Below, piece after piece: positions 46,281 through 55,632 of a stretch of 64,000 bases of DNA. Below the pieces are notes generated by a model. That model worked only from the letters and a program-made list of their open reading frames with translations. It was not told where the DNA came from and ran no database searches. Position numbers and translations under genes: made by a program. Numbering within the stretch: position 1 is the first letter of the stretch; each line of letters opens with the position of its first letter. The DNA lies in contig CAZMVD010000001.1 of assembly GCA_964569425.1 (NCBI GenBank), forward strand, positions 1 to 64,000, written 5' to 3'. Origin of the DNA: JACQXM01 sp964569425. GTDB taxonomy: Bacteria; Planctomycetota; Phycisphaerae; UBA1845.

Positions 46281-46354
46281 GGGCGATTAGCTCAGTTGGT
46301 TAGAGCGCCTGCCTTACAAGCAGGAGGCCACAGGTTCGAGTCCTGTATCGCCCA
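46281..46354 (+). tRNA. tRNA-Val (TAC)
   Basis: A 74-base cloverleaf. The acceptor stem GGGCGAT/ATCGCCC is perfect with discriminator A, the D-arm has GCTCAGTTGGTTAGAGC, and the anticodon stem CCTGC/GCAGG encloses CTTACAA (anticodon TAC). The T-arm has AGGTTCGAGTCCT. CCA is not encoded. Confidence 0.97.
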
Positions 46355-46400
46355 TCCGCCGTCCGCCGGAACAGGCATGGCATCCAACAGAGTTTGTTCG

Positions 46401-47054
46401 ATGAGTCGATCAACCGCATCGCACTTTTATGGATTCGCCTTGATATTGCCTTGCGTACTTCTGGCCGTGGGGTGCGGCGGGCCGCGGCGCGGCGACTATG
46501 TGTCAACCGCCCGAATCTCGATGCCCGCCGACCATCCTGCGCAACAGCAATTGTGGGAGGCCATCGCCGAAACGCTCCGCGAGGAGGGGTTCAGGCTCGA
46601 CCGCCTGGATCAGCGCGCGGGACTGGTGACCACGTTTCCGGAGACATCGAAGCACTTCTTTGAATTCTGGCGGCACGACGTGGATACGCGGCAGGACTTC
46701 TGGGAGGCGACGATCAACCCGATCCGCCGCGCGGCGGAAGTATCTTTACAGCCAAGTCCCGGGGATGCCGCTCAGGAACTGACCGTGGTCGTACGCAAAG
46801 AGCAGCTCAGTTCGCCCGACCGGCAGTTCAACAGTACCATCGCCGCCTATCAGATTTTCGGAAACAGCCTGCCTTCCACCACGGGAATGGCGCGCATCAC
46901 TCCGGAACACGACTATTGGTTCGATTGCGGACGCGATGAGGCCATGGAGGACTACCTGCGCAGGCGAATCCTCGCCCGCGCCAATCTGGATGGAGCCACG
47001 GGAGCGAACACCGATGGCGCCGGGAACCTGCCGGATCAATCCAACACGCCCTAG
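46401..47054 (+). CDS. Predicted lipoprotein of unknown function
   Basis: A ~217-residue protein with a lipoprotein signal (FALILPCVLLAVGCGGPRRG; lipobox Cys). The mature part is a single domain with LWEAIAETLREEGFRLDRLDQRAGLVTTFPETSKHFFEFWRHDV. I do not recognise a named family, although similar LptE/DUF-type small lipoproteins bind outer envelope components. I start at ATG 46401; an ATG at 46377 adds eight residues. The same frame extends over the tRNA, which cannot be coding. The stop lies inside the next frame, so the two genes may be coupled. Confidence 0.75.
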   Translation: MSRSTASHFYGFALILPCVLLAVGCGGPRRGDYVSTARISMPADHPAQQQLWEAIAETLREEGFRLDRLDQRAGLVTTFPETSKHFFEFWRHDVDTRQDFWEATINPIRRAAEVSLQPSPGDAAQELTVVVRKEQLSSPDRQFNSTIAAYQIFGNSLPSTTGMARITPEHDYWFDCGRDEAMEDYLRRRILARANLDGATGANTDGAGNLPDQSNTP

Positions 47055-48309
47055 GCTGTGCAACAGCGTTCTGGTTGCGATGTGTGCATTGATCGCAACC
47101 GTCGCCCGGGCGGAGCTGTTTGAATCACCAATATCCTGCGAATTGGTGGTGCGCGAGGCGCTCGCCGCTGCACCGGAACCACTGCGTGTCCTGTTCAACG
47201 CTTCGGCGGGAAGCGTTTACGCAGCCGCGCTGCAGGATATCGCCTCCTGCGGGCAGAAGCTCGCCCAGGATGCCAGGGACCGGCACCTCGTAGCGCTGGA
47301 CGCGGAGGTCGTTGGCGACGTCCCGGACGCCGAACGAAATTCCGCGGTTCAACGGTTTCCGGTTGAACGTCTTCGCGCCGAATCCCTGTACAAGGCAAAT
47401 CACCTGGCGGGCGGAATCCTTCCTTGGGTCATTGAGGAACATTACGCAAGTCTGGTGAGCGCGTTTCGGATGCGTGATTGGAAAGCCGTTCCACAGCACA
47501 GCGGCACACTTCTGCATGCGCTCACCGACGCGGGTCTACCGTTCCATACCAGCCGGCTTCGCCTCGACGTGGATCCCTGGTTTGAAGAAACCGACACGGG
47601 AATCTCGTTTGTCGAGGGCTGTTCGGCCGGACGAATACAGGTCGCCCTGTTAGATCGCAACCTTGAGCGCCTTGCCCACGAGGTTCGCGTTTTTCGCACC
47701 CGTGCCGGCCGTCTGGAGGATCGCACGCAAGCGGTGTTTGCGTTGCTTCAACAGTCCTGTATGGAAGCGGCGGGGCTACGCCAGCTTGATCGCGAAATCG
47801 TCTCGCAATTGGGAATTCGCGACGCGACATCGTGGAACGCGCACCGCGAAGAGTACTTCCGCCGTTTGGAAGAACGGGCACTGCCTGTCATGCGCACCCA
47901 ACTGGAATCGGCGGCTTTGCTCGGGGCCAGTCTGATCCATACCGCGTGGTGGGAAGCGGGGAGCCCCTTGCCCCCCGATTCCTATGCGCCCCACGCGACT
48001 TCCCAATCCGCCGTAGTTCCAAACGCCCAGGCCCCACCATCCGCCGAGAAGGACGGTCCGATTCATCCGCCATCGAATTCCCGCGCAGACGTCACGGGAC
48101 AAAGGGAATCGAACCCGGCATCCGACCGGAAAGCCGCCACCGAAACATCGACCCTGGTGGGCAGCATGGGCTCGCAGGTTTTTCACCGCTCCACCTGCAA
48201 CCATGCCCAGAGAATCAAGCGGGAGAATCTGGTACGGTTTGCAACGGCAGAGGCCGCGCGAAGTGCGGGCCGTACTCCTTGCAAGACCTGTCAGCCGGAT
48301 GGGCCGTAA
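47014..48309 (+). CDS. Exported protein: putative zinc hydrolase (P1/PLC-like) with Ada-like zinc tail
   Basis: The ~431-residue protein has a signal-like stretch (VLVAMCALIATVARA). Its first half has histidine/aspartate spacing like zinc-dependent phospholipase C and S1/P1 nucleases: KANHLAGGILPWVIEEHY, then HSGTLLHALTDAGLPFHTSRLR. After a low-complexity linker the C-terminus is an Ada-type zinc module: QVFHRSTCNHAQRIKRENLVRFATAEAARSAGRTPCKTC, a pattern often found on secreted nucleases. Enzyme class is inference. The start is uncertain because the plausible ATG at 47014 lies within the end of the previous gene. Confidence 0.6.
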   Translation: MAPGTCRINPTRPRLCNSVLVAMCALIATVARAELFESPISCELVVREALAAAPEPLRVLFNASAGSVYAAALQDIASCGQKLAQDARDRHLVALDAEVVGDVPDAERNSAVQRFPVERLRAESLYKANHLAGGILPWVIEEHYASLVSAFRMRDWKAVPQHSGTLLHALTDAGLPFHTSRLRLDVDPWFEETDTGISFVEGCSAGRIQVALLDRNLERLAHEVRVFRTRAGRLEDRTQAVFALLQQSCMEAAGLRQLDREIVSQLGIRDATSWNAHREEYFRRLEERALPVMRTQLESAALLGASLIHTAWWEAGSPLPPDSYAPHATSQSAVVPNAQAPPSAEKDGPIHPPSNSRADVTGQRESNPASDRKAATETSTLVGSMGSQVFHRSTCNHAQRIKRENLVRFATAEAARSAGRTPCKTCQPDGP

Positions 48310-48362
48310 CTTCTCGGTCCAACTTGCTCCCGAAACAAGCCGGAGCGCGGGCGGATCACGGA

Positions 48363-48869
48363 CTATCCCGAAGGCGACTCGAACAATGACTGCTGCAGCG
48401 GGCTTTCCTGGGCTGCGCGCACGCGCACGTCGCTGATTTCATCCACGAACTCGTCGATCGTCCGGAACTTGCGGTGCACACTCATGAAGCGCACGTAGGC
48501 CACCGGATGCAGCCGCCGCAGGTGCTGACCGACGTAGCGACCGATCTGTTCAGTGGTCACCTCGCGATCGTGGTTGCTGAACAGGTCTTCCTCCACCCGA
48601 TCGACAAGGCGCTGAATCTGATCTTCTCGAATGTCGAGCTTGGAACTGGCCCGTTCGATGCCGCGAACGATGTTCTCTCGCTGGTACGGATCGCGCCTCC
48701 CCCCGGACTTAATGACCGTCAGGCGCAACTCCTGCTCCACCCGTTCCTTGGTCGTGAAACGCCGCTTGCACTCCAGGCACTCGCGCCGCCGACGGATCGC
48801 CTCGCCGCCTTCCGAGAGTCGCGAGTCGATGACTTTATTGTTGTTCTGCCGGCACGACGGGCAAATCAT
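48363..48869 (-). CDS. nrdR: NrdR, ribonucleotide reductase repressor
   Basis: NrdR represses nrd genes by sensing dATP/ATP. The 168-residue protein has the zinc ribbon MICPSC ... CLECKRRFTT (C3, C6, C31, C34) followed by the ATP-cone domain (LTVIKSGGRRDPYQRENIVRGIERA). It ends VAYVRFMSVHRKFRTIDEFVDEI as in other NrdR proteins. No nrd gene is in the window. Confidence 0.96.
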   Translation of the reverse strand: MICPSCRQNNNKVIDSRLSEGGEAIRRRRECLECKRRFTTKERVEQELRLTVIKSGGRRDPYQRENIVRGIERASSKLDIREDQIQRLVDRVEEDLFSNHDREVTTEQIGRYVGQHLRRLHPVAYVRFMSVHRKFRTIDEFVDEISDVRVRAAQESPLQQSLFESPSG

Positions 48870-49352
48870 GGCATTCGATCCGGGTCGTCGTTCTGGCTAC
48901 TCAACCGGGTCCGCCAAGTACCATCACTGGAGCGTTACAGCACCAAGGGTTAGGCCGGATCAGAGTAACGCCACAAGATGTTGAGTGTCAAATGAAAATG
49001 CCATCGCGACCTACGATTCTTCGATGCGCCGAATCGAGAGCGCGAACAGCCGGCCATTGCCGCCGGGCTGGCCTTCGGGCATCCGGCGGGATGGTTATGA
49101 ATCTGGCGCAGGCATCCACAGCTCCCCCCGCTCACCTCCCACGGGCTTGTTTGACCATCGCGCATAATGCCGACGGACCTGCAGCCGTTCGAATCTCTCC
49201 TCGACCCGGCATAAGGCTTGTTGCCTCCCATGCACTGCCTGCGCCCCTTGCCGTTATTCACGGGCTTTGAATTGCCCGGAGTAGTGGCCGTGAGTAACAT
49301 CGCGATCTCGCGTATTCGATGACTTTAATCACCGTTACGAGTGGACCGGGGC
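48870..49352. other. Divergent gap between nrdR and lysS
   Basis: About 480 bases without a convincing gene. Frames on both strands are short, overlap each other and have poor codon character. I found no tRNA and no strong promoter. Confidence 0.4.
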
Positions 49353-50969
49353 ATGAGCGAGCAGGAACTTCGACTTCAGCGCATCCGCAAGCGAGATGCC
49401 CTGCGCGCATTGGGCGTCGATCCCTACGGCCGCCGTTTTGAAAGCGTGCACGCCAGTGCCGCCCTTCGCGTTGCCGCCGAGTCGCTCGCCATCGCCGACG
49501 GGGCGCGGACGGATCGCCCCGCCCGCGTGGCCGGACGAATCGTGCTCCTGCGCCTGATGGGCAAGCTCGCCTTCCTCACGCTGCGCGACGCCGCCGGCAC
49601 CATCCAATTGGGCATCAGCCGCGGCGAAGTGGGCGATGACTCGTGGGAAATCCTCAAGCAACTAGACCTTGGCGACTGGCTCGGGGCCGACGGCGTTCTC
49701 GGTCGCACCAAGACCGGCGAGCTGACCGTGTGGGTCGACCGGATCACGGTTCTGGCGAAAGCAATTCAACCACCGCCGGAGAAATGGCACGGCCTGACCG
49801 ACGTGGACCTCCGCTATCGCCGCCGTTACGTGGACCTGTTTGTTCACCCCGAAGTGCGCGACGTCTTCCGCCAGCGCAGCGCCATCATTCAGGCGATCCG
49901 TCAATACCTGACGAACGAAGGCTATATCGAGGTGGACACGCCCGTGCTCCAGCCCATGTACGGCGGTGCGGCCGCGCGACCCTTTACCACGCACCACCAC
50001 ACCCTCGACATGGAACTCTATTTGCGCATCAGCCCGGAGCTGTACCTGAAACGGTTGCTGGTCGGCGGAATGGAGCGCGTGTTCGAGATCGCGCGCAACT
50101 TCCGCAACGAAGGGATCAGCACGAAACACAATCCCGAATTCACGATGATCGAGCTATACGAAGCCTATGGCGATTATCACGTGATGATGGAGCGAACGGA
50201 GCAGATGGTCGCCGCCGCGTGGCATGCCTCCGCCAGAGAATCCGTGCCCCAGCGGATGCACGCCTTTGAGCACGAGGCTGCGCGCCTCGCCGCCGAAAAA
50301 GACCAGCACGCCGCGGACGAGTATGCCACGCAGGAGCACCTGCCGGCCTACCGCGAGGCCGCGGCGGCCGTCGCCGCCGGTCGCATGGCCGCGGTGTTTC
50401 ACGGGAAAGTTCTGGACTTTACCCCGCCCTGGCCGCGGCGCAAGTACGCCGACCTGCTCCGGGAATTCGCCCACGTGGCCATGGCCGACGCCCCCGCCGT
50501 TCGCGCCAAGGCCAAGGAGCTGGGCATCGACGTCGCGGGCAAAGACGACGCGGTTGTGGTTAACGAGGTCTTCGAGGCGACGGTGGAGCACCACCTGGTC
50601 CAACCGACTTTCGTCTACGATTACCCGGCGGCGATCTGCCCGCTCACGCGGCGGCATCCGGAAGACCCGACCATCGCCTTGCGCTTTGAAGCGTTCGTCG
50701 CGGGGATGGAGCTGGGCAACGCGTACACCGAACTCAATGATCCGGCCGTGCAGCAGGAGAACTTCGGGCGCAAGGTGGCCGGCGAAGGTGACGAGACCAT
50801 GGCGGTGATGGACGAGGACTTCGTGCTCGCGCTGGAATACGGCATGCCCCCGGCGGGTGGTCTGGGCGTGGGCATCGACCGGCTGGTCATGCTGCTTACC
50901 GACAGCCGCAGCATTCGCGACGTGATTCTGTTTCCGCTTCAGCGGCCGTTATCCGCCGCGCCGGACTGA
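49353..50969 (+). CDS. lysS: Lysyl-tRNA synthetase, class II
   Basis: The 538-residue protein has an N-terminal OB-fold (VAGRIVLLRLMGKLAFLTLRDAAGTIQLGI) and the class II core. Motif 1 is near RQRSAIIQAIRQYL, motif 2 is FEIARNFRNEGISTKHNPEFTMIELYEAY and motif 3 is GMPPAGGLGVGIDRLVMLLTDS. It is somewhat longer than E. coli LysS owing to an Ala/Glu-rich insertion after motif 2 (about residues 290-360). The start is ATG at 49353; an upstream in-frame start at 49341 adds four residues. Confidence 0.96.
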   Translation: MSEQELRLQRIRKRDALRALGVDPYGRRFESVHASAALRVAAESLAIADGARTDRPARVAGRIVLLRLMGKLAFLTLRDAAGTIQLGISRGEVGDDSWEILKQLDLGDWLGADGVLGRTKTGELTVWVDRITVLAKAIQPPPEKWHGLTDVDLRYRRRYVDLFVHPEVRDVFRQRSAIIQAIRQYLTNEGYIEVDTPVLQPMYGGAAARPFTTHHHTLDMELYLRISPELYLKRLLVGGMERVFEIARNFRNEGISTKHNPEFTMIELYEAYGDYHVMMERTEQMVAAAWHASARESVPQRMHAFEHEAARLAAEKDQHAADEYATQEHLPAYREAAAAVAAGRMAAVFHGKVLDFTPPWPRRKYADLLREFAHVAMADAPAVRAKAKELGIDVAGKDDAVVVNEVFEATVEHHLVQPTFVYDYPAAICPLTRRHPEDPTIALRFEAFVAGMELGNAYTELNDPAVQQENFGRKVAGEGDETMAVMDEDFVLALEYGMPPAGGLGVGIDRLVMLLTDSRSIRDVILFPLQRPLSAAPD

Positions 50970-51083
50970 GTGAGCCACTGGTCGCGGGGGCGCGCACATT
51001 GATCGCCGAGGACGGCCGGCACCGATGCACGATCTCGCGCCGGACGAGCGGGGAGGGCGCCCCATGACGGCCCCAAAACCGGT

Positions 51084-52826
51084 TCACGAATGGTCCGCCA
51101 GTCCGGCAAAGAAGCTCCGGCAGTTGGCGCCCAACGTGCGGGTGCGGTAGCCGCCCTCTTGAACCACCAGCGTCGGCAATCTCAAGGAGGCAATCAGTCG
51201 CCCGTTTTCTTCCAGGTCCCGGGGGGTCAGGGTCCAGGTTCCGGTCGGGTCGCCCTTGGCTGTATCCAAGCCCAGCGCAACAATCAAAAACGCTGGTGCA
51301 TGCCGGCGCACACGGGCCAGCGCCTTTTCAAGCGTGGCGCGGTATCGGATGCCATCGACCACTTCCGGAAGCGGATAGTTGGCGTTGAAGCCGGCCCCTG
51401 TGACCGCTCCTTTTTCCTCCTCGAATCCACTGAAGTAGGGGTAGGCAAACTCCGGGTGCCCATGAATGGACAGCGTCAGAACGTCGGCCCGCTCATAAAA
51501 TATGACTTGCTGCCCATTGCCATGGTGGTAGTCGATGTCCAGAATGGCCACCCGCCCGTGATGGCTGAAATAGTGCGCCGCCACGGCACAGTTGTTGAAG
51601 TAACAGAAGCCACCGAATGCGCGATACTCTGCATGGTGTCCCGGCGGACGAACCAGGGCATATGCGATCCGATCCCCCTTGAGCAGGGCATCCGCCGCGG
51701 TCAGCGTACAATCCACGGCGCGCTTCGCCGCCAGATACGCGTTGTGATTAAGAGGGGTGAACGTATCAAGGCAGTAATATCCCGCGGCGACGCTTAGTTC
51801 CTTCGGCGGGCGCGCCTGGTTGCGCACCGGAAACACATAGGGATACACCGACTTGCCCGGCGGCAGACCCGCACACACTTTCTTGAAATAATCGATGTAC
51901 TGGCTCTCGTGCACGGCGCGAATGTGGGATTCGGGATACTCACGCGGTGATTGATGTCGAAACCACCCCGTGGATTCGATCACTTTCCGGATCGCCGCGA
52001 TGCGTACCGGCGCCTCCACGTAGCCGCGCTCACGTACGTGGTGAATGTCGTGCTTGTCGTTCACCACCAACGGGATCGACGGATGGCGGGCGAGTAATGG
52101 TCGATGCGCCGCTCGGCGGTCCGGCCTAATATACCGCGGCTCGCGCAGCCGGACGGGATGGTCTCGGATTGAACTCACCACGGTTTGCACATAGGCCGGC
52201 GAACATAAGTGAGCATATTTGCGCTCAAGGATCGCACGCACGACCTTGCGCAGAACGTCGCAACGCGGGGGCGCATTTCGCCCGAGGTCGTCGTAGACCA
52301 GGTACGGCACGGCCGGATCCCCGGGCGTAACCGGTGTTTCATAGGCAGTGTTGGTGATCGGCCGCGCTCCATAGCGCTCGTAGAAACGCAACCGGGCCGA
52401 GTTGGCTTTGAGTATCGCAGGGTCACCGACCACCCGCGGGTCGTCCGGGGCGCATTCAAAATACAGGCCCTGCACGCCCAACCCGTGCGCCTCGTCACGC
52501 ACCCGTTCATAGAGCGCACCGCCCACGCCTCCGCCGGTCAGTTTCTCGCCCGTGGCGATGTAGTCGAGGAAACAGAACTTCAACTGCGCATCGTGCGAAA
52601 GCAGGGCGAACCCGCGAACAGGGTTGCCGCGAACGTCATCCGCCACGTACAGCAGCGCGCGAAAGCCGTATTTCAACGGATTTTTGAGTTTGTCGGGCAG
52701 CCCCGCGATCTCCTGTTCGCGCACGCCCGGGAATTGACGTCGGAGAATCGACTGCACCTGCTCGATCTGACGCCGGTCGATCGGCAACACGTCGTCGACA
52801 ATGCGGCGAATGCGAAACACATCCAC
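51084..52826 (-). CDS. Fusion of GNAT acetyltransferase and histone-deacetylase-type deacetylase
   Basis: One 580-residue protein with two opposite activities. Residues ~1-165 are a GNAT domain with an acetyl-CoA loop near residues 88-108 (YIATGEKLTGGGVGGALYERV region). Residues ~250-575 are a class II HDAC/acetylpolyamine amidohydrolase domain: RPPGHH at 393-398, DIDYHHGNG at 430-438 and LGLD at 518-521, giving the His dyad and the Asp-His-Asp zinc ligands. Both halves look intact. HDAC-like bacterial enzymes deacetylate polyamines or acetyl-CoA synthetase. The fusion may control acetylation of one target in both directions; that is inference. Confidence 0.88.
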   Translation of the reverse strand: MDVFRIRRIVDDVLPIDRRQIEQVQSILRRQFPGVREQEIAGLPDKLKNPLKYGFRALLYVADDVRGNPVRGFALLSHDAQLKFCFLDYIATGEKLTGGGVGGALYERVRDEAHGLGVQGLYFECAPDDPRVVGDPAILKANSARLRFYERYGARPITNTAYETPVTPGDPAVPYLVYDDLGRNAPPRCDVLRKVVRAILERKYAHLCSPAYVQTVVSSIRDHPVRLREPRYIRPDRRAAHRPLLARHPSIPLVVNDKHDIHHVRERGYVEAPVRIAAIRKVIESTGWFRHQSPREYPESHIRAVHESQYIDYFKKVCAGLPPGKSVYPYVFPVRNQARPPKELSVAAGYYCLDTFTPLNHNAYLAAKRAVDCTLTAADALLKGDRIAYALVRPPGHHAEYRAFGGFCYFNNCAVAAHYFSHHGRVAILDIDYHHGNGQQVIFYERADVLTLSIHGHPEFAYPYFSGFEEEKGAVTGAGFNANYPLPEVVDGIRYRATLEKALARVRRHAPAFLIVALGLDTAKGDPTGTWTLTPRDLEENGRLIASLRLPTLVVQEGGYRTRTLGANCRSFFAGLADHS

Positions 52827-52899
52827 TCCTCCGAATTCACTGGCGCCGGGAATCCTCCCCGCACGCCGGCCTCAGTAGCGCCGCACCGCACCCGGCCCC

Positions 52900-54753
52900 T
52901 CATCGATCGGAATGGGAGTGACCGCCGGTCCCTTCGAACTGCTTTGTTCGGTCCGCGTCCGACGCCTCTCGCACCAGTCCCACAATCGTCTGCCCACTCT
53001 TCAGTGCCGAGACTGTCTGCGTCGTGACCACCTGCAATGCCCCGGTCTCTGTCATGACAAACAACGGTAGCGCGTTTTCGCCATAGCGCCGGCGATAGGC
53101 CTCCCATCCAAATTCATCGGTGAGCCTCGTGACCTTGACGGTTTCACCGCCGTCCAGTCGGTTCGCGATCATCGCAAATGTCACGGCGCCCCCCAACAAT
53201 GTCCTTACCTGATGGCGCGCGTGATCCGCGCGCCCCGCATCCGGTTCCGCCCGCGGTGGTTGGGTGGCCAATTGGAAGCACCCCGATCGACCGAATACGC
53301 GCACAAACCGCCGCACCGCCAACACGTTAACCGATTCGTTGGGCGTTGCGGCAATGAGGCGTCCCAGCCCGCCAAAGTCGATCTCGTCCAGCGCGCTGTC
53401 GGACAGAATACTGCCGGCAAAGGCTGGTAGCCCGGCCATTCGCGCCGCCAATATATTGCTGCGATTGGTATCGACCAGCAGGACGCGAATCCCCAGGCCG
53501 ACCACGGCCTTGGCCACCGCGCGCGTCCAGGGGTAGGCGCCCACAAAAAGTATGCCCTGAGGGTTCGCCACCGCAATACGCAGGCACCGCGCCGCTGCTG
53601 GTGCCGCCAGCCCATAAAAAGTGACCGTGCCGATGATGACGCAAAAGGTGATGGGAACCAGCCGTTCGGATTGCGCCCATCCGCCATCGCCCAAGCGCAA
53701 CGCAAAGACCGAGGCCACCGCCGCGGCGACAATGCCGCGCGGCGCCACCGCTGCCAGGAACAATCGCTCCCTGATCGCGAGTTTGGTTCCGCTGGTGGAA
53801 ACCAGCACGCTCAGCGGTCGCGCAATGAACACAAGAACGGCAAGAAACAACGTCCCTGGGAGCAGGACGGCCCGAAGCTCAACCGGATTGAGGCGCGCCC
53901 CGAGCACAATGAACAGGACCGACAGCAGGAGCACGCGCAAATTCTCCTTGAATTCCACAATATGCTCCACGTCGGCCCACCGCTGGTTCGCAAGCACGAC
54001 CCCCATGACCGTGACCGCCAACAAGCCTGCCTCGTGCTGGAGTGCGTTGGCCGTCGCAAACGAAATCAAGGCCAGCACCAGAGATAATGCGGCCTGCAAG
54101 TAGTCGGGGGCCCAGAACCTGTGTAATACCTGCGCAAGCAGCAGTGCCGCCATGACCCCGAGCCCGCCGCCAATCACCAACGTTCTGACGATACTCGGAA
54201 CGACCAGCGCCCACGCTTTCTCCGACGTATCCGTAATGATCACTTCATACACCAGAACGGCCAGCATCGCCCCGATGGGATCGATGACGATGCCTTCCCA
54301 CTTCAGGATCGGTCCGGTGGCCCCGCTTGGGCGAATGTGCCGCAAGAGCGGCGTAATGACGGTGGGTCCGGTCACCACAAAAATCGCGCCGATCAGCGCC
54401 GCGAGACTCATGTCCAATTCGAGCAGCCACCACGCCGCTGCCGTCCCCACGAACCAGGTAACCAGCGCGCCGACGGTCACCAGGCGAACTACAACCCGGC
54501 CCACTTTGCGAAGCTCTGCCAACTTCAGCGACAGTCCGCCTTCAAAGAGGATCAGGCCGACCGCCAGCGAGACCACAGGAAACAACAGGTCGCCCAGCAG
54601 CAACTCGGTATCCACCCAATGGAACACCGGCCCCGCTAAGAAGCCCGCCACCAACAGCAGAATGATCGATGGCAAGCGCAGTTTCCACGCCAGCCATTGC
54701 GCACCGATTCCAAGGACGAGAATCAAAGTCAACTGAAACGTAATCGAGTACAT
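52900..54753 (-). CDS. Na+(K+)/H+ antiporter with C-terminal TrkA-N domain
   Basis: The ~617-residue protein has 12 or so membrane segments of the CPA type (LFPVVSLAVGLILFEGGLSLKLAEL; GAIFVVTGPTVITPLLRHI, which holds the conserved acidic/Thr-Pro core). A cytoplasmic Rossmann domain follows (QGILFVGAYPWTRAVAKAVVGLGIRVLLVDTNRSNILAA ... GRLIAATPNESVNVLAVRRF). Its glycine motif is degenerate (GAYPWT instead of GxGxxG). I start at ATG 54753, the first Met before the first membrane segment; a start at 54897 adds 48 unlikely residues. Confidence 0.9.
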   Translation of the reverse strand: MYSITFQLTLILVLGIGAQWLAWKLRLPSIILLLVAGFLAGPVFHWVDTELLLGDLLFPVVSLAVGLILFEGGLSLKLAELRKVGRVVVRLVTVGALVTWFVGTAAAWWLLELDMSLAALIGAIFVVTGPTVITPLLRHIRPSGATGPILKWEGIVIDPIGAMLAVLVYEVIITDTSEKAWALVVPSIVRTLVIGGGLGVMAALLLAQVLHRFWAPDYLQAALSLVLALISFATANALQHEAGLLAVTVMGVVLANQRWADVEHIVEFKENLRVLLLSVLFIVLGARLNPVELRAVLLPGTLFLAVLVFIARPLSVLVSTSGTKLAIRERLFLAAVAPRGIVAAAVASVFALRLGDGGWAQSERLVPITFCVIIGTVTFYGLAAPAAARCLRIAVANPQGILFVGAYPWTRAVAKAVVGLGIRVLLVDTNRSNILAARMAGLPAFAGSILSDSALDEIDFGGLGRLIAATPNESVNVLAVRRFVRVFGRSGCFQLATQPPRAEPDAGRADHARHQVRTLLGGAVTFAMIANRLDGGETVKVTRLTDEFGWEAYRRRYGENALPLFVMTETGALQVVTTQTVSALKSGQTIVGLVREASDADRTKQFEGTGGHSHSDR

Positions 54754-55033
54754 CTTCGACCTGTCTAATGCGACGCCTTGCCGCCGTAGAGTGCGGGAGG
54801 CCGACCGAACGGGCTCGACGTTGGCCAAGTCAATTCCAGGACCAGCGCGCGACCGCGCGATGGCATGGTAGCATGGCACAATCGGCATGGCACCCACCCG
54901 ACATGAACCATTGGCCTGGTCGAAGGGCTCTCGCCGACCAGTCCATTTGACGACCCCCGCCGCAGCGGGCTAGACTCGGACTCTCCCCGGAAGCCAGGGT
55001 CGAAGACGTGGGTCAAGCAAGGAGACGGTCGCC

Positions 55034-55573
55034 ATGCCTCAGCTTAGTGTGTTCAACCTGAATCGGTGGATCGACGAGCACCGCCACGAACTCAAGCCGC
55101 CGGTCGGGAATCAATACCTGTACCGCGGCTCCGACTTCTTCGTGATGGTCGTGGGTGGCCCCAACGCGCGCAACGATTTCCACATCACCGAATCGGAAGA
55201 GTTCTTCTACCAGGTCAAGGGCGACATCGTGGTGCGTATCCGCGAAGGCGAACGCATCGTCGATTATCCGATCCGCGAAGGCGACACGTTTTTTATCCCC
55301 CCAAACGTGCCGCATTCCCCGCAGCGCCCGCCGGACACCATCGGCATCGTCGTGGAGCGGGTGCGTCCGCCCGACGAAATGGAACACCTGGTGTTCTATT
55401 GCGAGAAGTGCGGTTCGCTCGTCTGCGACATCGAGTTCGCCTGCAAGGACATCGTCGTCCACTTTCGCGATACCATGGAGGCCTTCTGGAAGGACGACGC
55501 CCGCCGTACCTGCAAAAAGTGCGGCACGCTGGTACAGAAGCCCGGCCCGGTGTCTACGCTGCCCGGATGCTGA
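55034..55573 (+). CDS. 3-hydroxyanthranilate 3,4-dioxygenase
   Basis: This enzyme opens the ring of 3-hydroxyanthranilate to 2-amino-3-carboxymuconate semialdehyde (ACMS). The 179-residue cupin has the iron ligands in FHITESEEFFYQVKGD and VPHSPQRP. A second, rubredoxin-like metal site has two Cys pairs (CEKCGSLVCDIEF and CKKCGTL), as in bacterial homologues. The ATG has AAGGAGA 7 bases upstream. The ACMS decarboxylase gene lies nearby on the same strand, so a tryptophan/kynurenine or aminobenzoate catabolic function is likely. Confidence 0.93.
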   Translation: MPQLSVFNLNRWIDEHRHELKPPVGNQYLYRGSDFFVMVVGGPNARNDFHITESEEFFYQVKGDIVVRIREGERIVDYPIREGDTFFIPPNVPHSPQRPPDTIGIVVERVRPPDEMEHLVFYCEKCGSLVCDIEFACKDIVVHFRDTMEAFWKDDARRTCKKCGTLVQKPGPVSTLPGC

Positions 55574-55632
55574 CGCGCCCGCCGACCGCTCGCGGCCCCG
55601 CCTGATCCTGGGCTGTGCGACGGAGTCTGTCC

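Noticed and set aside
46263..46400. Extension of the lipoprotein gene upstream to 46263
   Set aside because: It runs through tRNA-Val and places the lipoprotein signal internally.
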